From CAZHLD01 sp964533185 (GTDB lineage: Bacteria > Acidobacteriota > Terriglobia > Acidiferrales > UBA7541), in assembly GCA_964533185.1 (NCBI GenBank), contig CAZHLD010000014.1, forward strand, positions 1 through 50,300: DNA of 50,300 nt. The letters are read 5' to 3'. Position 1 is the first letter of the stretch. Each line of letters opens with the position of its first letter. A model generated the notes under the pieces. The model saw only the letters and a list, made by a program, of their open reading frames with translations, made no database searches and was not told where the DNA came from. Shown piece by piece: positions 8,315-15,582 of the stretch. Both the position numbers and the translations under genes were made by a program.

Positions 8315-10452
8315 TACTTGGTGAGGCCGAACTGAGAGAGGAGGAAGGAGTAGTCGAAGGCGACTTCGCGGAGGTAGTCGTAGCGGCCGGAGGAGCCGCC
8401 GTGGCCAGCGGCCATGTTGGTTTTGAAGAGGAGCGGATTGGAGTCGGTCTTGAGAGAGCGGAGTTTGGCGACGTATTTGGCAGGCTCCCAGTACATCACC
8501 TGGCTGTCGTTCAGGGAGGTGCGGACGAGGATGGCCGGGTAGGGTTTCTTTTCGAGGTTGGTGTAAGGGCAGTAGGTCTTCATGTAGTCGTACTCGGCTT
8601 TGTTGGCCGAGTTGCCCCATTCCTCGAACTCGGCGACGGTGAGGGGGAGAGAGGAATCGGCCATGGTGTTGAGGACGTCGACGAAGGGGACCAGAGAGAC
8701 GACGGCTTTGAAGAGGTCGGGGCGCATGTTGGTGACAGCGCCCATGAGCAGGCCGCCGGCCGAGCCGCCCATGATGGCCAAGCGGTCTTTGGCGGTGAAT
8801 TTTTGGGCGATGAGGAATTCGGCGGAAGCGATGAAGTCGGTGAAGGTGTTGCGCTTGTGCATCATGCGGCCCTGGTCGTGCCAGGGCTTGCCGAGCTCGC
8901 CGCCGCCGCGAATGTGGGCGATAGCGAAGGTGACGCCACGGTCGAGGAGGCTGAGGCCGTTGGAGGAGAAGGTGGCGGACGTGGAGATGCCGTAGGAGCC
9001 GTAGCCGTAGAGGAGCAGGGGAGCGGAACCGTCGCGCCTGAGGCCCTTGCGATAAACGATGGAGATGGGGACGCGCGTGCCGTCAGAGGCGGTGGCCCAG
9101 AGGCGCTCGGACTGATACTGCGAAGAGTCGTAGCCGCCGAGGACTTCAGTCTGCTTGAGGAGGGTGCGGGTGCGCTTCTCCGTGTCGTAGTCGAAGACGG
9201 AGGAGGGGGTGATGAAGGACTGGTAGTTGAAGCGGAACGTTTTGGTGTCGAACTCGGGGTTGTTGCCGGGTGAGGCGGAATAAACCGGCTCCGGAAACTC
9301 AATGCGCTGCGCCGTGTGCACAGGTCCGGGACCAACCACCATTACGTGCAATTGTGGCAGACCGTTTTCGCGCGTGTACAAGACGAAGTGACGCGCGAAG
9401 AACGCCACGCTCACGATCATGATATCTGGATTGTGCGGAATCATCTCCTTCCAGTTTTTCCGCTGCGGATCACTTGCGGGCGCGGAAACCAGGCGGAAAT
9501 TGCGGCCGCCGGAATTGGTGCGGATGAAGAAGCGGTCGCTGTGATGATCGACGTCGTACTCGTGGTCTTTTTCGCGCGGGGCGATGAGTTTCCAGGCAGC
9601 GTCGGGAGTGGCGGCGGGGAGGAAGCGGACTTCTGAGGCGGTGAGGCTTTCGGAGGCGAGGAAGAGATAAGCACGGCTGCGGGAGCGCTCGAGGTCGAGG
9701 TTGAACTTTTCGTCCTTTTCTTCATAGATGAGAGCGTCGGGAGCAGTGGAACCAAGGGAGTGGCGATAGAGGCGATAGGAGCGTTTGGCGTGGTCTTCGA
9801 CGGTGTAGAAGAGCGTTTTGTTGTCGGCGGCCCAGGCGACGGAGACAGTCTTTTCGACGCGCTCGGGGAGGAGCATCCCCGTGCGGAGGTCTTTGACGCG
9901 GAGAGTGTACTGGCGGAAGCCGGTGTTGTCGGTGGAGTAGGCGAGGAGCTGGCCGTCGTTGCTGACGGTGTAAGCGCCGAGGGCCATGAACTTTTCGCCG
10001 ATGGCGAGGTCGTTGAGGTCGAGGAGGATTTGCTCGGGGGCGTCGGGGGCGAGGGTCTTGCGGCAGTGGATGGGGTACTGCTTGCCCTCAACGGTGCGGG
10101 AGTAGTAGAGGAAGCCGTGGTCGCGGACGGGGACGGAGAGGTCGGTCTGCTTGATGCGGGCGAGCATTTCCTTGTAGAGAGATTCCTGGAAGGCCTCGGT
10201 GGGCTTCAAGACCGCGGCGGTGAAAGCGTTTTCGGCCTCGAGGTAGGAGATGACTTCGGGGTTGGACTTTTCGCGGAGCCAGTAGTAGTCGTCCACGCGG
10301 CGGTCGCCGTGGAGGACGTCCACCTTGGGGAGTTTCTTGGCGACGGGAGGCTGCGGGAGAGCGGCGTCGCCAGCGGCTTGCGGCGCCGCAAAGGGCGCGT
10401 CGGTGATCATGAGCAGAATGGAAAGTGTAACAAGCAGGGGCAGCTTCTTCAT
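8314..10452 (-). CDS. ptrB: Oligopeptidase B (S9A serine peptidase), exported
   Basis: Oligopeptidase B cleaves short peptides after Arg or Lys. The 712 residues comprise an N-terminal beta-propeller (VDDYYWLREKSNPEV at about 53-67 through KRTRTLLKQTEVLGGYDSSQYQSERLW, read as separate landmarks) and a C-terminal alpha/beta-hydrolase domain with LLLYGYGSYGIS, HIRGGGELG and MGGSAGGLLMG (catalytic Ser near 562), LNDSQVMYWEPAKY (Asp near 648) and AAGHGGSSGRYD (His near 684). Residues 1-27 form a signal peptide (MKKLPLLVTLSILLMI then AFAA-like cleavage), unlike the cytoplasmic E. coli enzyme, so periplasmic action is likely. GGAGGAA precedes the ATG at 10452. It is divergent from the CYTH gene and 246 bases upstream of mutS. 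Confidence 0.93.
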   Translation of the reverse strand: MKKLPLLVTLSILLMITDAPFAAPQAAGDAALPQPPVAKKLPKVDVLHGDRRVDDYYWLREKSNPEVISYLEAENAFTAAVLKPTEAFQESLYKEMLARIKQTDLSVPVRDHGFLYYSRTVEGKQYPIHCRKTLAPDAPEQILLDLNDLAIGEKFMALGAYTVSNDGQLLAYSTDNTGFRQYTLRVKDLRTGMLLPERVEKTVSVAWAADNKTLFYTVEDHAKRSYRLYRHSLGSTAPDALIYEEKDEKFNLDLERSRSRAYLFLASESLTASEVRFLPAATPDAAWKLIAPREKDHEYDVDHHSDRFFIRTNSGGRNFRLVSAPASDPQRKNWKEMIPHNPDIMIVSVAFFARHFVLYTRENGLPQLHVMVVGPGPVHTAQRIEFPEPVYSASPGNNPEFDTKTFRFNYQSFITPSSVFDYDTEKRTRTLLKQTEVLGGYDSSQYQSERLWATASDGTRVPISIVYRKGLRRDGSAPLLLYGYGSYGISTSATFSSNGLSLLDRGVTFAIAHIRGGGELGKPWHDQGRMMHKRNTFTDFIASAEFLIAQKFTAKDRLAIMGGSAGGLLMGAVTNMRPDLFKAVVSLVPFVDVLNTMADSSLPLTVAEFEEWGNSANKAEYDYMKTYCPYTNLEKKPYPAILVRTSLNDSQVMYWEPAKYVAKLRSLKTDSNPLLFKTNMAAGHGGSSGRYDYLREVAFDYSFLLSQFGLTK

Positions 10453-10532
10453 GCGTTCCTCCCGGGCTGTTTCCAGAATCAGGCGGCGACCGGCCGTGCC
10501 GCGCGTGGGCTATACTAGCAAATCGTGAAGCA

Positions 10533-11207
10533 ATGAGCATCCACAGAGAAGTCGAGGTCAAGCTGCGCGTGACGGACGCGGCGGCGCTGCGGAGGAAGCT
10601 GGCGAAGGTCGGGGCGAAGACGGGAGCCAGCGGGCGCGTCCATGAGATGAATACGGTGTTTGATACGCAGCAGGGAGGGCTGGCGAAGCATGGGCAGTTG
10701 CTAAGGATTCGGGTGGTCAAAGGAGGTAAAGGAAGGAAAGGAGGTAGAGGAGGTAGAGGAAAAGAAGGGCCGAGGGCGGTGCTGACGTTTAAGGGGCCGG
10801 CGGAGGGAATCGTACCCGGCGCGATTTCGGGAGCGCATGAGCGGTACAAGATCCGTGAGGAACGCGAGGTGGCGCTGAGCGACCCGGAGGGACTGAAGCA
10901 GATCCTGGAGGCGCTGGGGCTGCGGGGGTGGTTCCGGTATGAGAAATACCGGACGACCTACGCTTTCCCGAGGAGCCAGCGATGGGCGGCAGGGCTCCAG
11001 GTGATGATGGATGAAACGCCGATTGGGAGTTTCTTGGAACTGGAGGGGCCGAGGGAAGCGATTGACCGGGCGGCGGAGGTTCTGGGCTTTGACCGCGGGG
11101 ACTACATTACGAAGAGCTACCTGGCGCTGTATTTGGATGATTGCCGGGGGAGGGGAATGGAGCCGAAGGAGATGGTGTTTGGGGCCGAGCGGAGGAGAAA
11201 GGGGTAG
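10533..11207 (+). CDS. CYTH-domain protein (class IV adenylate cyclase / triphosphatase family)
   Basis: The 224-residue protein opens with the CYTH signature EVEVKL (E6-x-E8-x-K10) that coordinates metal and triphosphate in the family's tunnel fold. Later family landmarks are LLRIRVV, VLTFKGP, REEREVAL, RYEKYRTTY and VMMDETPIGSFLELEG. Members act as class IV adenylate cyclases, thiamine triphosphatases or inorganic triphosphatases; sequence alone does not choose. Residues 63-79 are a Gly/Lys/Arg insertion (GGKGRKGGRGGRGKEG) between two tunnel strands, encoded by a short purine repeat at 10720-10768. The start is ATG 10533; TATACT at 10511-10516 may be its -10 element in the short divergent promoter region shared with ptrB. 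Confidence 0.87.
   Translation: MSIHREVEVKLRVTDAAALRRKLAKVGAKTGASGRVHEMNTVFDTQQGGLAKHGQLLRIRVVKGGKGRKGGRGGRGKEGPRAVLTFKGPAEGIVPGAISGAHERYKIREEREVALSDPEGLKQILEALGLRGWFRYEKYRTTYAFPRSQRWAAGLQVMMDETPIGSFLELEGPREAIDRAAEVLGFDRGDYITKSYLALYLDDCRGRGMEPKEMVFGAERRRKG
10720..10768. repeat. AGGAGGTAGAGG-type purine repeat inside the CYTH gene
   Basis: Degenerate units such as AGGAGGTAA, AGGAAGGAA, AGGAGGTAG and AGGAGGTAG follow one another and encode the basic Gly/Lys/Arg loop of the CYTH protein. Each AGGAGG also resembles a Shine-Dalgarno sequence, though no start codon with downstream coding follows. Confidence 0.65.
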
Positions 11208-11220
11208 GGTATAGGGCGGA

Positions 11221-11262
11221 GAGTTCAGAGTTCAGAGTTCAGAGTTCAGAATTCAGAGTCAA
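11221..11262. repeat. Heptamer tandem array (GAGTTCA type)
   Basis: Four identical GAGTTCA units are followed by GAATTCA and GAGTCAA, six units in one seven-base phase. The same GAGTTCA unit begins the array at 31103-31137, 20 kb away. Confidence 0.88.
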
Positions 11263-11373
11263 GAGAAGCGGGCACCTCATCGAGAAGGGTAAAGATCAAG
11301 CATAAGGGGAACCGGCGGGAGTTACTACGTAACGTGCGGTGAAAAAAAAGTTGAGCGATGGGCTGCTATTTCC

Positions 11374-11402
11374 TTGACAAAGCTGCGCACTGCGATTAAC
11401 TA
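11374..11402 (+). promoter_or_regulatory. Sigma-70-type promoter upstream of the metal-transport pair
   Basis: A consensus -35 TTGACA (11374-11379) is followed after 16-17 bases by TTAACT/TAACTA (11396-11402), a weak -10. Transcription would begin near 11408, giving a leader of about 390 bases before the first start codon at 11797, or a terminated RNA of about 185 bases. Confidence 0.55.
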
Positions 11403-11407
11403 CTAAA

Positions 11408-11592
11408 ATAGAAGGGAAAAGCCTTTTTATGAGTGATTCAGCGGAAGGAGAGCCGCGTTCCAGAATGGTTCGCCCGGTGGCTGGCGTCGCGGGGCGGGGA
11501 AGCATGGTGAGACCTGACCAGGGGTAGGAGCCATTGCGTTTGGAGGTGGCCCGTGGTCGGGGAGAGCCCTCGGCCGCGGGCGTTTTGTTTTT
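11408..11592 (+). ncRNA. Candidate structured leader / riboswitch-like RNA, class unknown
   Basis: Between the promoter and the terminator the sequence is GC-rich and can form several hairpins: GCGG/CCGC (11441-11456), CCAG/CTGG (11460-11483) and CGCCC/GGGCG (around 11471-11496). GGGG at 11521 followed by GCCA at 11530 can pair with TGGCCC at 11547-11552, which would compete with the 5' arm of the terminator stem and could serve as antiterminator. It sits 205 bases upstream of a metal-transport operon. I could not match it to the M-box, yybP-ykoY, NiCo or cobalamin consensus. A free-standing small RNA is the alternative. Confidence 0.4.
11550..11592 (+). terminator. Strong rho-independent terminator in the leader
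   Basis: The arm CCCGTGGTCGGGG (11550-11562) pairs over 13 bp, including three G-U pairs, with CCTCGGCCGCGGG (11568-11580), leaving a five-base loop AGAGC. It is followed by CGTTTTGTTTTT. The position, upstream of a gene rather than after one on the same strand, suggests attenuation. Confidence 0.75.
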
Positions 11593-11597
11593 GATTC

Positions 11598-11630
11598 GCC
11601 ACCCCGGCCGGGCCGGGGCAGGCGCCGACA
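11598..11630. repeat. Dispersed GC palindrome, copy 1
   Basis: GCCA, then an 8-bp perfect dyad CCCCGGCC/GGCCGGGG with one central base, then CAGGCGCCGACA. A second copy with the same flanks but a different stem lies at 38366-38400. Confidence 0.75.
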
Positions 11631-11796
11631 CTGAGACACGGAGGAAAAGAAAGACGGAAAGAAAAACAAGTGAAGATTCCCGGCAAGAGAAAACGGGAAG
11701 GGCGAAGAGGATGCGGGACCACAGAGCGTAATAGAAGAAAGAGAAAGAAAGAGGCAGAGGGAGAAGCAAAGAGGTGGGAAAGGTAGGGAGGTTGAG

Positions 11797-13038
11797 ATGC
11801 TTCATGCGACGGAATTGCTGGGTGCGGAGGCGTACGACGCGCAGGGGATCTTCGTCGGGCGGGTGACGGAGCTTTTCATCGAGCCGGCCGATCAGCCCAA
11901 CCGCGTGGCGCGGCTGCTGCTGGGACGGGAGAAGTACCAGCCGCTGGTGGTGAGGTACGACCAGGTGGGATTCGTTGCGCCGGGAACGGTGCGGCTGATC
12001 GTAGAGGAAGGGCAGCTCGAACACTACCGTCCGAATGAGGCCTGGCTGGCGGTGCAGAAGGATTTGCTCGACCAGCAGATCATTGACACGAACGGGCGAA
12101 AAGTCGTGCGGGTGAACGACATTGATTTGGCCGAGCAGCGGACCAACGGGACGGTGGAGCTGCGGGTGACGCTGGTGGATGTGGGGCTGACCGGGGCGGT
12201 GCGGCGGCTGCTGCAGGGGCTGGCGCCGCCGTCGGTGATCCGACGGATCCAGCAGAAGCTGCCGACGAAACAGATCCAATGGGAGTTTGTGAACCTGATC
12301 GAGCCGGACCCGCTGCGGCGTGTGAAGCTGCGCATCACGCACCAGAAGCTCGAGCGTCTGCACCCGGCCGACCTGGCCGACATCATGGAAGAGCTTTCGC
12401 CGGCCGAGCGGGAGTCGATTATTGCGTCGGTGGACGATGAGACGGCGGCCGAGGCGCTGGCTGAGCTGGACGCGCGGCTGACGGCGCAGATCGTGGAGAA
12501 GATGGACCCGGAGAAGGCGGCCGACATCATCGAGGAGATGGAACCGGACGCGGCGGCGGACGTGCTGGCCGGGTTGACGCCGGAGGCGTCGCAGGAAGTG
12601 CTTTCGGAAATGCCGCGGGAGGAAGCGCAGGAGGTGAGGGAGCTGCTGGAGTTTGATGAGAGTACGGCGGGCGGGATGATGAACTCGGATTTCGTGTTGG
12701 TGGGAGAGGCGGCGACACGGGACGAGGTGGTGGAATGGGTCCGCGGCAGGGACGTCAACCTGGAGCAGCTCGATACGGTGATTGTGATTGATGGGCAGGC
12801 GAGGCTTTCCGGCGTGGTGGCGGTGGCGCGGCTGCTGCTGGCGTCGGGAGAGCAAGCGCTGGCCGAGCTGAAGTCGGAGGCGCTCGTGTCGGTGCGCGCG
12901 GACGCGGAGGAGAAGGAAGTGTTTGAGCTGTTCGACAAGTACAACCTGCGCAGCCTGAGCGTGGTGGATGAACATGGGCGGCCAATGGGGTCGATCACGG
13001 TGGACGACGTGGTGACCAGGCTGTGCAAGAGGAATTGA
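11797..13038 (+). CDS. PRC-barrel / MgtE_N / CBS-domain protein, soluble partner of the NRAMP transporter
   Basis: The 413 residues contain only cytosolic modules: two PRC-barrel-like segments (about 5-75, QGIFVGRVTELFIEP, and 95-155, DTNGRKVVRVNDIDL), an MgtE N-terminal superhelical domain (about 185-290, with HPADLADIMEELSP and repeated MDPEKAADIIEEM-type helices) and a pair of CBS domains (about 295-413, ending SVVDEHGRPMGSITVDDVV). In MgtE channels the N and CBS domains sense cytosolic Mg2+ and gate the pore; here there is no membrane domain. The next gene, 94 bases on, is an NRAMP-family transporter, so this protein probably regulates that transporter in trans. GGGAGG lies just upstream of the ATG at 11797. 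The long leader may regulate both genes. Confidence 0.88.
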   Translation: MLHATELLGAEAYDAQGIFVGRVTELFIEPADQPNRVARLLLGREKYQPLVVRYDQVGFVAPGTVRLIVEEGQLEHYRPNEAWLAVQKDLLDQQIIDTNGRKVVRVNDIDLAEQRTNGTVELRVTLVDVGLTGAVRRLLQGLAPPSVIRRIQQKLPTKQIQWEFVNLIEPDPLRRVKLRITHQKLERLHPADLADIMEELSPAERESIIASVDDETAAEALAELDARLTAQIVEKMDPEKAADIIEEMEPDAAADVLAGLTPEASQEVLSEMPREEAQEVRELLEFDESTAGGMMNSDFVLVGEAATRDEVVEWVRGRDVNLEQLDTVIVIDGQARLSGVVAVARLLLASGEQALAELKSEALVSVRADAEEKEVFELFDKYNLRSLSVVDEHGRPMGSITVDDVVTRLCKRN

Positions 13039-13132
13039 AGATGGATTCATTGAGTCATTGCAGGATTGATCGCGAACAAGGGCTGAGATCGTAATCTCGG
13101 AAAGACATGGACTGATGAGTTCCTGAGGCGGG

Positions 13133-14476
13133 ATGAACTGGACGGCGATAGCGGCGCGGATGCAGCGAATCAGCAAACGCAGCAGTGCGTGGCGGCAACG
13201 GCTGCGGCGGATGCGGCGGCGGCTGGTGCTGTTCCTGGCAGTGGTGGGGCCGGGGGTGATCACGTCGAACGCGAACAACGAGTCGGGCGGGATTTACACG
13301 TACTCGCTGGCCGGGGCGCAGTTCGGCTACGCCGTGCTGTGGATCCTGATCCCAATGGGGATTGCGCTGTACGTGACCGAAGAGATGTGCGCGCGGATGG
13401 GAACGGTGACGGGCAAGGGGCTCTCGGACCTGATCCGCGAGGAGTTCGGCTTTCGGGTGACGTTTTTTCTGATGGCGGCGCTGCTGGTGGTGAACTTCGG
13501 GAACGTGCTGGCGGAGTTTGCCGGAGTGGCGTCGGCGATGGAGCTGTGGGGGGTGAGCAAGTACATCTCGGTGCCGGTGGCGGCGGTGCTGGTGTGGGTG
13601 CTGGTGCTGCAGGGGACGTCGCGATGGCTGGAGAAGATCTTCATGGCCGTGTGCCTGGTGTACCTGACCTACATTGCGTCGGCGGTGCTGGCCAAGCCGC
13701 AGTGGCTGGTGGCGGTGCTGAACCTGCTGCCGACGCCAGTGCTGTACTGGATCCCGCAACTGAAGCCGTGGGTGAAGCCGCCGGAGCTATCCACGGCGTA
13801 CCTGCTGATCGTCGCCGGGCTGCTGGGAGCAACGATTGCGCCGTGGCAGCATTTCTACCTGCAGGCGGCGGTGGTGGAGAAGCGCGTGGGGCCGCGGCAG
13901 TGGAGACAGACGCGGACCGATGTGATGGTGGGAAGCATAACGGCGTCGGTGATCGTCTTTTTCATTATTGTGTGCACGGCGGCGACGCTGCACGTGGCCG
14001 GGCAGCGGAACATCGCCGATGCAGGCGATGCGGCCAAGGCGCTGGAGCCGCTGGCGGGGCGCTGGGCGAGTCTGCTGTTCGGGCTGGGGCTGCTGAATGC
14101 GTCGCTGTTTGCGGCGTCGATCCTGCCGCTGTCGACGTGCTATGCGATTTGCGAGGGGCTGGGGTTTGAGTCCGGCGTGGACCGAAAGTTTCGCGAGGCG
14201 CCGATTTTTTACTGGCTGTACACCGGGCTGATCGTGGTGGGAGCGTTGTCGATCCTGATCCCGGGAGCGCCGCTGGTGCGGATTGCGGTGCTCTCGCAGG
14301 TGGCCAACGGGATCCTGCTGCCGTTTGTGCTGATCTTTGTGTTGATGCTGGCCAACCGGCGGGATTTGATGGGCGAACAGGTGAACAGCCGGACGTTTAA
14401 CGCCGTGGCATGGGTGACCAGCGTGGCGCTGATCGCGCTGACCCTGGTGCTGGTGTATACGGCGATCCGGGGGTGA
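13133..14476 (+). CDS. NRAMP (SLC11)-family transporter with non-canonical ion site
   Basis: A 447-residue polytopic membrane protein with about eleven hydrophobic segments after a very basic N-terminus (residues 9-30). The NRAMP fold is recognisable at GPGVITSNANNESGG (39-53) in helix 1 and LLGATIAPWQHFY (about 231-243) in helix 6. In canonical Mn2+/Fe2+ transporters these positions read DPGN and MPH; here they read E50-S51-G52-G53 and A236-P237-W238. Loss of the helix 6 methionine is known to relax selectivity towards alkaline-earth ions, and NRAMP-related Mg2+ transporters carry changed sites, so Mg2+ transport is a reasonable inference, supported by the MgtE-type partner just upstream. 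Substrate is otherwise unproven. GAGGCGGG precedes the ATG. It may be co-transcribed with its partner. Confidence 0.87.
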   Translation: MNWTAIAARMQRISKRSSAWRQRLRRMRRRLVLFLAVVGPGVITSNANNESGGIYTYSLAGAQFGYAVLWILIPMGIALYVTEEMCARMGTVTGKGLSDLIREEFGFRVTFFLMAALLVVNFGNVLAEFAGVASAMELWGVSKYISVPVAAVLVWVLVLQGTSRWLEKIFMAVCLVYLTYIASAVLAKPQWLVAVLNLLPTPVLYWIPQLKPWVKPPELSTAYLLIVAGLLGATIAPWQHFYLQAAVVEKRVGPRQWRQTRTDVMVGSITASVIVFFIIVCTAATLHVAGQRNIADAGDAAKALEPLAGRWASLLFGLGLLNASLFAASILPLSTCYAICEGLGFESGVDRKFREAPIFYWLYTGLIVVGALSILIPGAPLVRIAVLSQVANGILLPFVLIFVLMLANRRDLMGEQVNSRTFNAVAWVTSVALIALTLVLVYTAIRG

Positions 14477-14568
14477 ATTGGAGTTTGAGGGAAGGGCGGG
14501 CGTGTGTTAGCTTTGCGCGGTAAAGATACCCGCCGAAGGAATCCGGCAGCGAGGCGCGAGGCGTTCGG

Positions 14569-15408
14569 ATGGCGATGAAGTTCCCCAACCTGCTAAGAAC
14601 GGCAAACCGCGAGGAGGCGAGCCTGCTCGAGCAGCTCGACCCGCGACGTCTGCCCAAACATATCGCCATCATCATGGACGGGAACGGTCGGTGGGCCGAG
14701 CGGCGTCACCTGCCGCGGGTGGCCGGGCATCGTGCCGGAGTAAAGTCGGCGCGGGAGGTGATCGAGACCTGCGCAAGGCTGAAAATCCAGGCGCTGACGC
14801 TGTATGCGTTTTCGCTGGAGAACTGGCGGCGTCCGAAAGCGGAGATCGACTTCCTGATGCGGCTGCTGCGGGACTACCTGCGGAAAGAGCTGCCCGTCAT
14901 CCAGCGGAACAACATTCGGCTGCTGGTGATTGGGCGGCCGGAGCAGTTGCCGTCGGAGGTGCAGCGGGACGTTGCGCGGGCGATGCAGCAGACGGCCGAG
15001 AACACGGGAATGAAATTGGCGGTGGCGCTGAACTACGGCGGGCGGGCCGAACTGGTGGACGCGTTCAAGGCGATCCTCGAGAGGTACAAGAAGCAGGTGC
15101 AGGGGAACGGAGCGGGGCCGGGGTTTCGCGTGGATGAGGATACGATTGCCGAACATCTCTACACCGCCGGGCTGCCGGACCCGGATTTGCTGGTCCGCAC
15201 CAGCGGAGAGATGCGGGTGAGCAATTTCCTGCTGTGGCAGATCGCCTACGCCGAGATTTATGTGACCGAGACGCTGTGGCCGGACTTTACGCGGGCGCAT
15301 CTGCTGGAGGCGTTGATTGATTTTGAGAAGCGGGAACGGAGGTACGGCGGGTTAAGTAGGCGGGAGGCGGAGAAGAGCGCGGCGGCGGCAAGGGGCGGGA
15401 GAGGATAG
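14569..15408 (+). CDS. uppS: Isoprenyl (undecaprenyl) diphosphate synthase
   Basis: This cis-prenyltransferase extends farnesyl diphosphate with isopentenyl diphosphate to the C55 carrier used for peptidoglycan and other wall polymers. The 279-residue protein shows IAIIMDGNGRWA (32-43, with the catalytic Asp37), GHRAG, YAFSLENWRRP, and near 208-222 RTSGEMRVSNFLLWQ. The order uppS-cdsA-dxr-rseP that follows is the conserved bacterial envelope block. ATG 14569 is used; ATG 14575 would also do. Confidence 0.96.
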   Translation: MAMKFPNLLRTANREEASLLEQLDPRRLPKHIAIIMDGNGRWAERRHLPRVAGHRAGVKSAREVIETCARLKIQALTLYAFSLENWRRPKAEIDFLMRLLRDYLRKELPVIQRNNIRLLVIGRPEQLPSEVQRDVARAMQQTAENTGMKLAVALNYGGRAELVDAFKAILERYKKQVQGNGAGPGFRVDEDTIAEHLYTAGLPDPDLLVRTSGEMRVSNFLLWQIAYAEIYVTETLWPDFTRAHLLEALIDFEKRERRYGGLSRREAEKSAAAARGGRG

Positions 15409-15417
15409 AAGAGAAGC

Positions 15418-15479
15418 GTTAAAGAGTTGAAGAGTTTAAGGGTCGAAGCAGGCAGTGAGATGGCCGGCTGAAGCCGGCC
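15418..15479. repeat. Octamer array plus REP hairpin between uppS and cdsA
   Basis: Four eight-base units GTTAAAGA, GTTGAAGA, GTTTAAGG, GTCGAAGC (15418-15449) precede an 8-bp perfect hairpin GGCCGGCT/AGCCGGCC with 2-base loop (15462-15479) followed by GCTACATG. A small TGGCA/TGCCA dyad with the flank AGGAGTGGC lies at about 15559, resembling one near 8190. Confidence 0.75.
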
Positions 15480-15582
15480 GCTACATGAAGAGAAATCCTT
15501 CCATTCCCAACAGACATGTTGAACAAGAAGTTGTTTTCTCCCTGAGCGCACAGCCAGGAGTGGCAGTGCCACCGAGTGCGAA

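Larger units (their letters stand above)
11208..11796. other. 589-base spacer with structured leader and repeats
   Basis: No protein gene is credible here. In order the spacer holds a heptamer array (11221-11262), a TTGACA promoter (11374-11402), a structured transcript region ending in a strong intrinsic terminator (11408-11592), a dispersed GC palindrome (11598-11630), and purine-rich sequence leading to the GGGAGG ribosome-binding site of the PRC/MgtE_N gene. Confidence 0.7.

Noticed and set aside
11221..11262. CRISPR array
   Set aside because: Seven-base direct repeats without spacers; no cas genes in the window.
11408..11592. Assignment of the leader to M-box, yybP-ykoY or cobalamin riboswitch
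   Set aside because: Isolated matches (GGTGAGACC, GAGCCATTG) occur, but the order and conserved core of each class are missing.
11296..13278. 660-codon minus-strand frame across the PRC/MgtE_N gene
   Set aside because: Arg/His/Pro-rich shadow of a real gene plus repeat-derived spacer.
13189..14169. Alternative + frame inside the NRAMP gene
   Set aside because: Gly/Ala-rich low-complexity translation; the NRAMP frame has clear membrane segments and motifs.
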